NCBI RefSeq assembly: GCF_900129215.1
Contig: NZ_FQUQ01000002.1
Location: 868,001 to 932,000 of the forward strand
Source of the DNA: Pedobacter caeni
GTDB lineage: Bacteria > Bacteroidota > Bacteroidia > Sphingobacteriales > Sphingobacteriaceae
Direction of reading: 5' to 3'
DNA length: 64,000 nucleotides
Shown here: one piece after another, positions 44,432-52,785 of the stretch
Layout: the number at the start of each line of letters is the position of its first letter
How positions within the stretch are numbered: the stretch's first letter is position 1
The notes under the pieces: generated by a model
What the model was told of the DNA's origin: nothing
Database searches by the model: none
Seen by the model: only the letters and a program-made list of their open reading frames with translations
Translations under genes and position numbers: made by a program

Positions 44432-44574
44432 TGATCTTTTTATTACGCCACAAAGGTACGGTTGACCTGATTCGTCTGCAATGACAACTTTACGTCGATT
44501 TCTGCCAAATGCAGATCCTTGAATGATCGCATTGGTTTTGTGATATGCTGATTTAGATATTTATGAATAAGTCC

Positions 44575-44783
44575 TTGCTTAATACTGTTGCAATGACGCC
44601 CTGTTCTAAACCCTTGCCATAAAACCCTGCTTAATACTGTTACAATAACGCCCTGTTCTAACTCCTTGTCATGAAACCTTGCTTAATACTGTTGCAATGA
44701 CGCCCTGTTCTAAACCCTTGCCATAAAACCCTGCTTAATACTGTTGCAATGACGCCCTACTTCTAAACCCTTTCCATAAAACC
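44575..44783. repeat. 52-bp tandem repeat array, four units
   Basis: Four head-to-tail units of 52 or 53 bp starting at 44575, 44627, 44679 and 44731, each with CTTAATACTGTT and GCCCT. Units one and three are identical; two and four are variants, which suggests a 104-bp duplication. A partial fifth unit follows to about 44801. The array sits in the 582-bp non-coding gap (44432-45013) between the GlxA-type gene and glgA. Apart from this array and hairpin E2, I see no gene in the gap. Confidence 0.9.
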
Positions 44784-44843
44784 CTGCTCTGCGCCCTGCT
44801 TTTTTCCCTTTTCCCAGCTTTATTCCGAGTAAAATATTTATTC

Positions 44844-44936
44844 CTTAAAAAAGATTGTGCTGTGAAAAGACCTAGAAAATTTTGCACCTCTTCGGTGCAA
44901 AAGATTTCAGTCTTTGAATAGCACATCTTTTTTAAG
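44844..44936 (-). other. 93-nt nested hairpin element E2
   Basis: Stems: CTTAAAAAAGAT (44844-44855) with ATCTTTTTTAAG (44925-44936), GTGCT (44857-44861) with AGCAC (44920-44924), AAAGAC (44866-44871) with GTCTTT (44910-44915), and TTTTGCACC (44880-44888) with GGTGCAAAA (44894-44902), loop TCTTC. It lies 78 bp upstream of glgA, between divergent genes, so a terminator role is not needed. The minus strand is assigned because that orientation aligns with E1. Confidence 0.75.
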
Positions 44937-45013
44937 AAATAATTTTCTGTAATAATTGCCATTCTTCCTGTTATTCCCTAATTTAAGATACTTTTTAACC
45001 CCCAAATAAAACT

Positions 45014-46420
45014 ATGGAGATTATACACCTGAGTGCAGAATGTTATCCTATTGCCAAAGTAGGAGGTCTGGGAGATGTTGTTGGCGCTTTGCCGAAATAC
45101 CAGAACAAGCTTGGCCATGTTGCGAAGGTGGTGATGCCTGCATACCAGACAAAATTCATGCAGGAGAACGAGTTTGAGGTGGTTTATGATGGATGGGGGA
45201 AATTGGGGTTCCACAATTTTCCTGTACGTATTTTCAGGGAAAAAACGAACAAGTTAGGTTTCGACCTTTACCTTGTTCATATTTCCGGATTGCTGGACCG
45301 GCCGAATGTCTACGGATATGACGACGATACGGAGCGTTTTCTTGCTTATCAGATTGCGGTGCTCGACTGGATTACGCAATGGGAGCATCGTCCTGATGTT
45401 GTTCATTGTCACGATCACCATACCGGATTGGTTCCATTTATGATGGCTTATTGCCATCAGTTCAAAAAGCTGAGTACGGTTCCTACTATTCTCACGATTC
45501 ACAATGCCCAATACCAGGGGCAGTTTGGTTGGGATAAGCTTCACTATGTTCCTCCGTTCGACTTATGGAAATCCGGTCAGCTGGATTGGCGGGGTTCAAT
45601 AAATCCATTGGCATCGGCTATCAAATGTGCCTGGAGGGTCACTACGGTATCTCCAAGTTACCTGGAAGAGATCAGTTTTAAGGCAAATGGTCTTGAAGAT
45701 TTACTGGCACAGGAGCGGGCGAAGTCTGCCGGAATTCTGAATGGAATTGACAATGAGGTCTGGGATCCGCAGAATGATCCTATGCTGGAAAAGAAATATG
45801 CGATCAGAACGGTAGAAAATGGAAAAAAGGCAAACAAAGAGGCCCTATGTCGTGTTTTCAATTTAGATCCTCTGAAACCGCTGTTTACTTTCATAGGGCG
45901 GTTGGTTGGAGAAAAGGGAGCCGACCTCTTACCTGACATATTCTACAATGCGTTATTACAGGCTAATGGCGGTGTAAATGTATTGGTTTTAGGTTCTGGT
46001 GATCCGCAGGTAGAAGGACGGTTAATGCAGTTGAAAGAAGCTTTCCCGGGAAATTATAATGCTTATATTGGTTATAATGAGCAGCTGTCCCATCAGATTT
46101 ATGCGGGGGCAGATTTTCTGCTGATGCCGAGCAGGGTGGAGCCATGTGGGTTAAACCAGATGTATGCTTTGCGTTATGGGACTGTTCCGATTGTGCGGAG
46201 GGTAGGAGGATTAAAGGATACGGTGATTGACATTGGTGATGGAGGTTTTGGCATTTGTCATGATCAGACCAGTGTTTGGGATGTGGGGCATGCGATAGGA
46301 AGGGCTTATGAGCTTTACTACGATGAAAAACACCTGAAGGAGATCCGTAAATATATGATGCAATTAGACCACTCATGGGATAGAGCGGCACAACAATACA
46401 TTGACTTGTACCAAATATAA
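45014..46420 (+). CDS. glgA: Glycogen synthase GlgA
   Basis: A 468-residue GT5 family enzyme. N-terminal IIHLSAECYPIAKVGGLGDVVGALPK carries the KxGGL ADP-glucose-binding motif; the C-terminal half includes LFTFIGRLVGEKGADLLPDI, MPSRVEPCGLNQMYALRYGTVPIVRRVGGLKDTV with the ExxCGL-type catalytic region. It extends alpha-1,4-glucan from ADP-glucose in the cytoplasm. It is 14 bp upstream of glgC, so the two form an operon. Confidence 0.92.
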   Translation: MEIIHLSAECYPIAKVGGLGDVVGALPKYQNKLGHVAKVVMPAYQTKFMQENEFEVVYDGWGKLGFHNFPVRIFREKTNKLGFDLYLVHISGLLDRPNVYGYDDDTERFLAYQIAVLDWITQWEHRPDVVHCHDHHTGLVPFMMAYCHQFKKLSTVPTILTIHNAQYQGQFGWDKLHYVPPFDLWKSGQLDWRGSINPLASAIKCAWRVTTVSPSYLEEISFKANGLEDLLAQERAKSAGILNGIDNEVWDPQNDPMLEKKYAIRTVENGKKANKEALCRVFNLDPLKPLFTFIGRLVGEKGADLLPDIFYNALLQANGGVNVLVLGSGDPQVEGRLMQLKEAFPGNYNAYIGYNEQLSHQIYAGADFLLMPSRVEPCGLNQMYALRYGTVPIVRRVGGLKDTVIDIGDGGFGICHDQTSVWDVGHAIGRAYELYYDEKHLKEIRKYMMQLDHSWDRAAQQYIDLYQI

Positions 46421-46434
46421 TAAACTGAATAGCT

Positions 46435-47706
46435 ATGACTGATAAAGTATTGGCGGTCATCCTTGGTGGTGGCCAGGGATCGAGGTTGTCCCCACTTACA
46501 CAAACGCGCTCTAAACCAGCGGTTCCTATAGCCGGAAAATACAGGCTGGTTGATATTCCCATTTCAAACTGCTTAAACTCAGGCATACACCGCATGTTCG
46601 TTCTTACGCAATTTAATTCAGCATCACTGAATAAGCACATTAAGAACACCTATCATTTTAGCCATTTCAGTGCTGCTTTTGTGGACATTTTAGCCGCTGA
46701 GCAAACGCCTGATAACCCAACCTGGTTTCAGGGTACTGCCGATGCAGTGAGGCAGACCATGCATCATTTGTTAAATCATGAATTTGAGTATGTGCTCATT
46801 TTATCCGGTGATCAGTTGTATCAGATGGATTTTAACAAAATGGTGAATGCACATATTGAAAGTGGCGTACAGATTACACTGGCAACGATACCTGTGACTG
46901 CAAAAGAAGCTCCTGAATTTGGGATCCTGAAATCCAATGAGCAAAACATCATTACTTCGTTTATAGAGAAACCTGCTGCTTCACTCTTGGCCGACTGGAC
47001 TTCTGATACCGGAGAAGAGATGCGTGCAGAGGGGCGTGAGCACCTTGCATCGATGGGGATTTATATTTTTAACAGGGACCTGCTGATTAAGATATTTGCG
47101 GAGAATGCAGATGAAAAGGATTTCGGAAAGGAGATTATTCCAAGAATGTTAAATACCTATGATGTGCTGAGTTATCAGTATGACGGGTATTGGACCGATA
47201 TCGGAAATATCTCTTCTTTCTTTGATGCCAATCTGGGTCTTACCGATGACCTGCCTAAGTTCAATCTTTTTGATAGCCATCATAGCATTTTTACGCGTCC
47301 GCGTATGTTGCCGCCTTCTAAAATTCTGGGAACAACGCTGGATAAGGCAATCATCGCAGAGGGTTGTATTTTACATGCCGCAAGCATCAAGCATTCCGTG
47401 ATTGGTATTCGTGCAAGGATAGGTAAAGAAACAACCATTGACAGCTGTTACATCATGGGTAGTGATAAATACCAGGTTCTTGAAGAGATGGAAGTTGACC
47501 TGCAAAATAAAAAGCCATGGATTGGCATTGGCGACAGATGCGTCATCACCAATGCGATCTTAGATAAAAACTGCAGGATTGGAAATGATGTTCAGATTAT
47601 TGGAGGTGTGCATCTTCCCGATAGCGATCACGCCCTTTATACCGTAAAGGACGGAATTGTTGTGGTCAAGAAGGGAGCAGTCATTCCAGATGGAACTGTA
47701 ATTTAA
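46435..47706 (+). CDS. glgC: Glucose-1-phosphate adenylyltransferase GlgC
   Basis: A 423-residue pyrophosphorylase. Motifs: LAVILGGGQGSRLSPLTQTRSKPAVPIAGKYRLVDIPISNCLNSG, then YVLILSGDQLYQMD, EFGILK and IASMGIYIFN-like, and a C-terminal left-handed beta-helix (hexapeptide turns, about residue 300 on). It makes ADP-glucose for GlgA. Its stop lies 8 bp before the stop of the convergent kinase gene, so the two genes meet tail to tail. Confidence 0.93.
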   Translation: MTDKVLAVILGGGQGSRLSPLTQTRSKPAVPIAGKYRLVDIPISNCLNSGIHRMFVLTQFNSASLNKHIKNTYHFSHFSAAFVDILAAEQTPDNPTWFQGTADAVRQTMHHLLNHEFEYVLILSGDQLYQMDFNKMVNAHIESGVQITLATIPVTAKEAPEFGILKSNEQNIITSFIEKPAASLLADWTSDTGEEMRAEGREHLASMGIYIFNRDLLIKIFAENADEKDFGKEIIPRMLNTYDVLSYQYDGYWTDIGNISSFFDANLGLTDDLPKFNLFDSHHSIFTRPRMLPPSKILGTTLDKAIIAEGCILHAASIKHSVIGIRARIGKETTIDSCYIMGSDKYQVLEEMEVDLQNKKPWIGIGDRCVITNAILDKNCRIGNDVQIIGGVHLPDSDHALYTVKDGIVVVKKGAVIPDGTVI

Positions 47707-47713
47707 TTTTCAA

Positions 47714-49075
47714 TTACTGGTATCGGAAGACCAGTGAAAATACCGTCTTTTCAAAAGGGATAGAGTTCACTTCAAGGCTTCCATGGTGCATCTTCATAAT
47801 GTTTCGGGTAATGGTCAGGCCAATACCCGAACCATTTTTTCTGGTAGTAAAGAAGGGCACAAATATTTTTTCAATCAACTCTGTATCAATTCCTTTTCCA
47901 TTATCGCTGACTTCCAGGTACAACTTATTCTGGTCTAACCGGTAGTTGATTTCAATAACAGGATGTTCTACTTCGTCTAAAGCATAAATACTATTCGTGA
48001 CCAGATTAATCAAAGCTTGTTCCACGAGCTTAAGGTCCATTTGTATGGTGATTTTAGAAGAAGTCTGCTCTACTTTAAGGATGATATTTCTGCCGCTGGC
48101 AAATGGCTGCATCAGTACTTTAATGTGTTGCAGGATCTCTCCGATGGTATGGTATTCCAGGTCTGGTGTAGGAAGCTCTGCAATCAGACGGTAGTCTTTT
48201 ACAAAATCCAGGAGGCCTTCAGATCTTCTTTTAATTGTCTTTATAGCGGGCTTTAAATCTTCCAGATCTTCATGACTTAAGGTCTCTTTGTTGGCAATCA
48301 TGCTATTCACCGTATCAGATAAAGAGCTGATAGGGGTAATGGAATTGAGGATCTCATGTGAAATTACGCCGATTAACCTGTTCCAGGCTTCACTTTCTTT
48401 TTGTTCGATCTCATCCTTAATATTTTGAAAGGAGATGATGGTATAATCCGTCATGTACAGATTCAATGGAATCACTTCCGTTGATAGCTGGATGAGTTTG
48501 TCCTGTATCTTCAGTTCCATAAAGCGCTTTCCGCCCTTACCAATGGCATCGATTTCTTTAGAGAAATCAGGGCTGTGTTTTGCTACACGGTGCCAGTATT
48601 TGTAGGTTGGGATGCCCAACAGATTGGTTGCTGCCTGATTGAAAAATACAATTTCTGTTTGTTTGGGATCCTGTACATTGTCTTTGATTACAATTACACC
48701 AACCGGAACCTGTTCCAGGATGGTCTTGATCAGCTGGAACATGGAATCTTTCTCCAGCTGTATGTCCTTTTGGGTTTGTATGATGTCGTTGAAAGATTCA
48801 TACAGCTCCGGAAAACTTCCTTTTGTGGCTTTATTCCGGAAATTCAGTGTGCTGTCCCTGGTTTTTACCGCCAGGATAAAGCGCTTGATGTCTTCCCGGA
48901 TCTGATTGATATAGAAGTATAAGTTCAGTAATGCCGAAATCAGCAGGATACACAATCCCGCAATGGTAAACCACAGTTCTGTTTTTTTGATCAGGTAGTA
49001 CAAAAGGATACCCAGAACATTAATCAGCACCAGTCTGCTGATCAGGCGGAAGGTAAAACGGTTATAAAAGATCAT
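47714..49075 (-). CDS. Sensor histidine kinase (PAS, HisKA, HATPase)
   Basis: A 453-residue kinase with two TM segments (residues about 9-53) separated by a very short loop, so it senses the membrane or cytoplasm. A PAS-like region lies near residues 110-220. The His box is RLIGVISHEILNSITPISSLSD and the ATPase domain has NLVTNSIYALDE (N box), DNGKGIDTELIEKIFVPFFTTR and GSGIGLTITRNIM. It starts within the stop of the NtrC-like regulator (ATGA overlap), so they are translationally coupled and form a two-component pair. Confidence 0.9.
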   Translation of the reverse strand: MIFYNRFTFRLISRLVLINVLGILLYYLIKKTELWFTIAGLCILLISALLNLYFYINQIREDIKRFILAVKTRDSTLNFRNKATKGSFPELYESFNDIIQTQKDIQLEKDSMFQLIKTILEQVPVGVIVIKDNVQDPKQTEIVFFNQAATNLLGIPTYKYWHRVAKHSPDFSKEIDAIGKGGKRFMELKIQDKLIQLSTEVIPLNLYMTDYTIISFQNIKDEIEQKESEAWNRLIGVISHEILNSITPISSLSDTVNSMIANKETLSHEDLEDLKPAIKTIKRRSEGLLDFVKDYRLIAELPTPDLEYHTIGEILQHIKVLMQPFASGRNIILKVEQTSSKITIQMDLKLVEQALINLVTNSIYALDEVEHPVIEINYRLDQNKLYLEVSDNGKGIDTELIEKIFVPFFTTRKNGSGIGLTITRNIMKMHHGSLEVNSIPFEKTVFSLVFRYQ

Positions 49076-50442
49076 AGGTCAAATTTTTCTATGCGCCTGT
49101 ATAAGGCTGCGCGGGTAAGGCCCAGCTCAAGGGCAGCTCTTGAAATGTTCCCTTTATGTTTGTCAATAGCCTTCTGAACCATGAGCTTTTCCATTTCTTC
49201 CAGGCCCATTTCTGGTTGGATGACAGAATTTCCTCCGAACTTCTGGGGGCTCAGTTGTAAGTCGCCGGCACTGATCTCCATGCCATCGGCCATGATCACC
49301 GCGCGTTCAATTACATGCTGCAGTTCCCGTACATTTCCTGGCCAGTGATAGCCCAATAACAAGCTTTCTGCCTTCGCTTCGAACTTATAAAGGCTTTTAT
49401 GGTATTTGGTACTGAAGCTATGCAGAAAGTGGTTGGCCAGGAGGATAATGTCTTCTCCACGTTGTGCCAGTCCTGGAAGCAAGAGCTCTACCGTATTGAT
49501 CCGGAACAATAAATCCTGTCGGAATGTCCCTTTAGCGACCATTTCATTCAGCGGCATATTGGTCGCAGTGATCAACCTTACATTTACTTTGCGTTCCTTA
49601 CTTTCCCCTAAACGGGTGACGGTCCGGTTTTGCAATACGCTTAATAATTTCGCTTGTAAAGGCTGGGATAAGTTTCCGATCTCATCCAAAAATATCGTTC
49701 CCCCGTCTGCAAGTTCAAACCTGCCGGGTTTATCATCTTTGGCATCTGTAAATGCCCCTTTTGCGTAACCAAAGAGTTCACTTTCAAAAAGGTTTTCATT
49801 TAGGGAACCGAGATCCACATGCATGAAGATGTGGTTCTTCCGAAGGGAGTGTTTGTGTAATTCGTAGGCGAAAACTTGTTTCCCCGTCCCGTTTTCTCCT
49901 AATATCAATACATTGGCATCTGTGGGGGCAACTTTAACAAGGGTGTTTTGCAGGTGTTTAATTGGGGCTGAATTTCCAACAATATGTTCAAACTGCCTGG
50001 CCTGATCCTTCTGTAAAGAGGAATGAATCTTTTCGAGTTTCTTTACCTTTTTGTTGGATTGTCTTAAGCGGGATGCTGCCGACAATGTGGCAAAAAGCTT
50101 TTCATTTTCCCAGGGTTTAAGAATAAAATCTGTGGCTCCTTTTTTTATGGCCTGAACGGCGAGTTCTACATTCCCATAAGCCGTCATTAAGATCACGACG
50201 TAATCTTTATCAATGGAAAGGATGTGTTCCAGCCAATATAATCCCTCGCGACCGTTGCTTGCACCTTTTTGATAGTTCATATCCAGCAGGATAATGTCGA
50301 CCTCATTGTGGCTGAGCAATACATTGATTTCCTTAGGGGATTTACAGGTAACGACCTGATTGAAATGTTGTTTTAAGAATAAACGGGCGCTCAATAAGAT
50401 GTCATCATCGTCATCGATCACTAAAACATTTGCATCTATCAT
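49072..50442 (-). CDS. NtrC-type sigma-54 dependent response regulator
   Basis: A 456-residue response regulator. The receiver domain (1-120) has VLVIDDDDDI and the likely phospho-acceptor Asp in DIILLDMNYQKG. The AAA+ domain (about 155-390) has Walker A GENGTGKQVF, the loop ESELFGYAKGAFTDA (the usual GAFTGA has Asp in place of the second Gly) and Walker B GGTIFLDEIGNL. The C-terminal Fis-type HTH is ISRAALELGLTRAALYRRIEKF. Such proteins activate sigma-54 promoters. A good -24/-12 site lies 248 bp from its start in front of the divergent export operon, which is the likely target. Confidence 0.92.
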   Translation of the reverse strand: MIDANVLVIDDDDDILLSARLFLKQHFNQVVTCKSPKEINVLLSHNEVDIILLDMNYQKGASNGREGLYWLEHILSIDKDYVVILMTAYGNVELAVQAIKKGATDFILKPWENEKLFATLSAASRLRQSNKKVKKLEKIHSSLQKDQARQFEHIVGNSAPIKHLQNTLVKVAPTDANVLILGENGTGKQVFAYELHKHSLRKNHIFMHVDLGSLNENLFESELFGYAKGAFTDAKDDKPGRFELADGGTIFLDEIGNLSQPLQAKLLSVLQNRTVTRLGESKERKVNVRLITATNMPLNEMVAKGTFRQDLLFRINTVELLLPGLAQRGEDIILLANHFLHSFSTKYHKSLYKFEAKAESLLLGYHWPGNVRELQHVIERAVIMADGMEISAGDLQLSPQKFGGNSVIQPEMGLEEMEKLMVQKAIDKHKGNISRAALELGLTRAALYRRIEKFDL

Positions 50443-50598
50443 TTTTGTGAATTTAAACTGTACTATTTGGTTTCTTATGATTCATTTTAATTAGCCGGTC
50501 AGATCCATGAATCCTGAGCTAACCGTTGGCGCATCAGGATGCCCGGATTCATCGCTTGAATTATTGGCAGTGCTCAAAAATAAGAGAAACTGTTCGAT

Positions 50599-50608
50599 GC
50601 TGTACAGC
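50599..50608. promoter_or_regulatory. Candidate enhancer palindrome for the NtrC-type regulator
   Basis: GCTGTACAGC is a perfect 10-bp palindrome, 84 bp upstream of the -24 element, in the usual distance range for sigma-54 enhancer sites. Another inverted repeat (GCATC-AG-GATGC, within 50520-50570) lies further upstream. Neither has been matched to a known site. Confidence 0.35.
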
Positions 50609-50689
50609 TAGTGTCCGATTATGAACGCTTTTTGATGGGGTGTTGATTTAACTTGCTGATAATTAGCTATATAATTATATTTTTTCTGA

Positions 50690-50706
50690 TTGGCATACCC
50701 TTAGCT
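50690..50706 (+). promoter_or_regulatory. Sigma-54 (-24/-12) promoter of the export operon
   Basis: TTGGCATACCCTTAGCTT: GG at 50692-50693 and GC at 50704-50705 have exactly the 12-bp spacing of -24/-12 sites, and TTGGCA is the full -24 half. Transcription would start near 50717. The NtrC-type regulator and its kinase are encoded just upstream and divergently. Confidence 0.75.
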
Positions 50707-50735
50707 TATGGATGTTCACTAAGCGTAATACAAAA

Positions 50736-51980
50736 ATGGATAAGATCATAAAGAAAAAAAGGTTCAGTAAGAAAACAATATTAACCATTGCCGGTGCTGT
50801 GGTTTTAGTGGGGCTTGTGGCTTATGGATATAGCTTGTCTTTAAACAAGGTGTATAAAGCAGATGCAGAGAAAATCACGGTCAGCAAAGTTCAGTATGGT
50901 GATTTTGAAGATGTCGTATTGTTAAATGCGAGCGTGGTACCTTTAACCTCTGTGATTGTAAGTTCCCCTGAAGGAGGTACCGTGGCAGAGATCTTTACAG
51001 AAAACGGTGCATCGGTAGTTAAAGGAACACCATTACTGAGAATCACCAACCCGAATGCTTTATCCAACTATACTTCCAGCGAAACAAGTATTACAGAACA
51101 AATCAATCAATTGAGAAAACTACGTCTGGACCTGGAGCAAAACCAAAGGGTGATGAGCCAGGATATGATGGTGATTGAAAATAGTTTGAGAACTGCGAGC
51201 AGGAAATATAAGATTGACAGCACTTTATTCTCAAAAAATGTCATCACACGGGAAGAGTTTAATGTTTCAAGCCAGGATTACGAATACTTCCAGGGCAGAA
51301 AAACGATTTTGAAACAAGCAGTGAAACAAGAGAATCAAGGTAGGGTCATGCAGTTAAAGCAAATTGACATCTCCATTGGCAGGATGAACGAAAGTCTGGA
51401 AACCATCAGACAGAACATTGAGAACATGACCATTAAGGCTCCTGTGGCCGGACGTTTATCTTCTTACGATCCCGTGACCGGTAAGTCTTATGCCCCAAAT
51501 GAGATGCTGGGAAAAATTGATGTATTGCAAGGGTATAAGTTACAGGCAGGCGTAGATGAGTATTACATCAACAGGGTGAAAGAAGGACAGAGTGCCAATG
51601 TAGAATTTAATGGCAAGACCTATAAATTAACGGTAAGAAAGGTAATCCCTGAGGTTACTGCCGGACAGTTTCAGGTAGAGCTGGTGTTCGAGGGAAAATC
51701 TCCTGATGAACTGAGAAGAGGATTATCGATGCAGGTGAAACTTACCCTTTCAGACAACAGTAAATCATTGCTGATCTCTCAGGGACAATTTTTCCAAAGC
51801 ACGGGAGGAACCTGGGTATTTGTAGTGAAAAATGGTAAAGCCACGAAGAGAAATGTGAAGATCGGACGTAAAAACTACCTGTACTATGAAGTACTGGAAG
51901 GATTACAGAAAGAGGAGGAGGTAATTACTTCATCTTACGATCAGTTTAACCAGTATGATATTATAGAAATTAGTAAATAG
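50736..51980 (+). CDS. HlyD-family periplasmic adaptor of an ABC export system
   Basis: A 414-residue adaptor with one N-terminal membrane anchor (TILTIAGAVVLVGLVAYGYSL). Lipoyl-like halves flank a long coiled coil (residues about 110-235) and the C-terminal beta domain. I chose the ATG at 50736 (MDKIIKKKRFSK) because an earlier ATG at 50712 lies before the predicted sigma-54 transcription start at 50717. It would join the inner-membrane transporter to an outer-membrane partner, which is not seen in the window. It starts the operon with a 101-bp gap to the ATPase gene. Confidence 0.85.
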   Translation: MDKIIKKKRFSKKTILTIAGAVVLVGLVAYGYSLSLNKVYKADAEKITVSKVQYGDFEDVVLLNASVVPLTSVIVSSPEGGTVAEIFTENGASVVKGTPLLRITNPNALSNYTSSETSITEQINQLRKLRLDLEQNQRVMSQDMMVIENSLRTASRKYKIDSTLFSKNVITREEFNVSSQDYEYFQGRKTILKQAVKQENQGRVMQLKQIDISIGRMNESLETIRQNIENMTIKAPVAGRLSSYDPVTGKSYAPNEMLGKIDVLQGYKLQAGVDEYYINRVKEGQSANVEFNGKTYKLTVRKVIPEVTAGQFQVELVFEGKSPDELRRGLSMQVKLTLSDNSKSLLISQGQFFQSTGGTWVFVVKNGKATKRNVKIGRKNYLYYEVLEGLQKEEEVITSSYDQFNQYDIIEISK

Positions 51981-52000
51981 TGCATTAAAGACATAAATTT

Positions 52001-52045
52001 AGGTTAGGGTGCCCAGGATTATTGCGTTGATCCGGGTACCAACCT
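52001..52045 (+). other. Intercistronic hairpin between adaptor and ATPase genes
   Basis: AGGTT (52001-52005) with AACCT (52041-52045), extended by GGGT/ACC and GGAT (52016-52019) with ATCC (52030-52033), interrupted by small internal loops. There is no T run, so it is not a terminator; it may affect mRNA stability or the relative level of the two genes. Confidence 0.5.
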
Positions 52046-52081
52046 TAATTAAAGAAAGCTTAAACGGATAAAAATATAGCC

Positions 52082-52780
52082 ATGATAAAAATTGAAAACC
52101 TGGAAAAAGTTTATAAAACTGAAGAAATTGAGACTACTGCTTTAAATGGGATAAACCTTCATGTTAAGGAAGGCGAATTTGTCTCGATTATGGGACCTTC
52201 GGGCTGCGGTAAATCCACTTTATTAAATGTAATGGGTTTATTGGATAAGCCTGAAAGTGGCAGTTATAAGTTCATCGATACAGAGCTGTTAAAGCTGAAC
52301 GATAAGGAACGTTCCAATTTCAGAAAACGTAACATGGGATTCGTTTTCCAGAACTTCAACCTGATTGATGAGCTGACCGTTTTTGAAAACATAGAACTTC
52401 CGCTGATCTATAACAAAGTTCCGGCTACAGAACGTAAACGCCTGGTGAACGAGATCATCGAAAGGATGAACATTGTAAACAGGAGTGGCCACTTTCCTCA
52501 GCAACTATCAGGAGGGCAACAACAGCGTGTAGCCGTTGCCCGTGCATTGGTGACCAAGCCTAAGCTGGTCCTTGCGGATGAGCCTACCGGAAACCTGGAC
52601 AGTTCTCATGGTAATGAGGTGATGGAGCTGCTTTGCGAATTGAATGAAACAGGAACAACCATTGTGATGGTGACCCACTCTTCCCATGATGCCAGTTTTT
52701 CTAACCGCATCATCAACTTAAAAGACGGACATGTGATTTCTGAAAAAATCAATAAAAACCGTACAGAAGAACTTATTTAA
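52082..52780 (+). CDS. ABC transporter ATP-binding protein (MacB/LolD type)
   Basis: A 232-residue ATPase: Walker [14 protein letters not shown]-loop [21 protein letters not shown], signature [34 protein letters not shown] and His loop MVTHSSHD. The sequence fits the MacB/LolD group that powers FtsX-type permeases by mechanotransmission. It is the only ATPase in front of five permease genes and would serve some or all of them. Confidence 0.94.
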   Translation: MIKIENLEKVYKTEEIETTALNGINLHVKEGEFVSIMGPSGCGKSTLLNVMGLLDKPESGSYKFIDTELLKLNDKERSNFRKRNMGFVFQNFNLIDELTVFENIELPLIYNKVPATERKRLVNEIIERMNIVNRSGHFPQQLSGGQQQRVAVARALVTKPKLVLADEPTGNLDSSHGNEVMELLCELNETGTTIVMVTHSSHDASFSNRIINLKDGHVISEKINKNRTEELI

Positions 52781-52785
52781 TTATC

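Noticed and set aside
44575..44783. CRISPR array
   Set aside because: Units are contiguous 52-bp repeats with no unique spacers, and no cas gene is present.
44735..44962. 75-codon minus-strand ORF upstream of glgA
   Set aside because: It runs through the 52-bp repeats and hairpin E2 and has low-complexity content, so it is not a gene.
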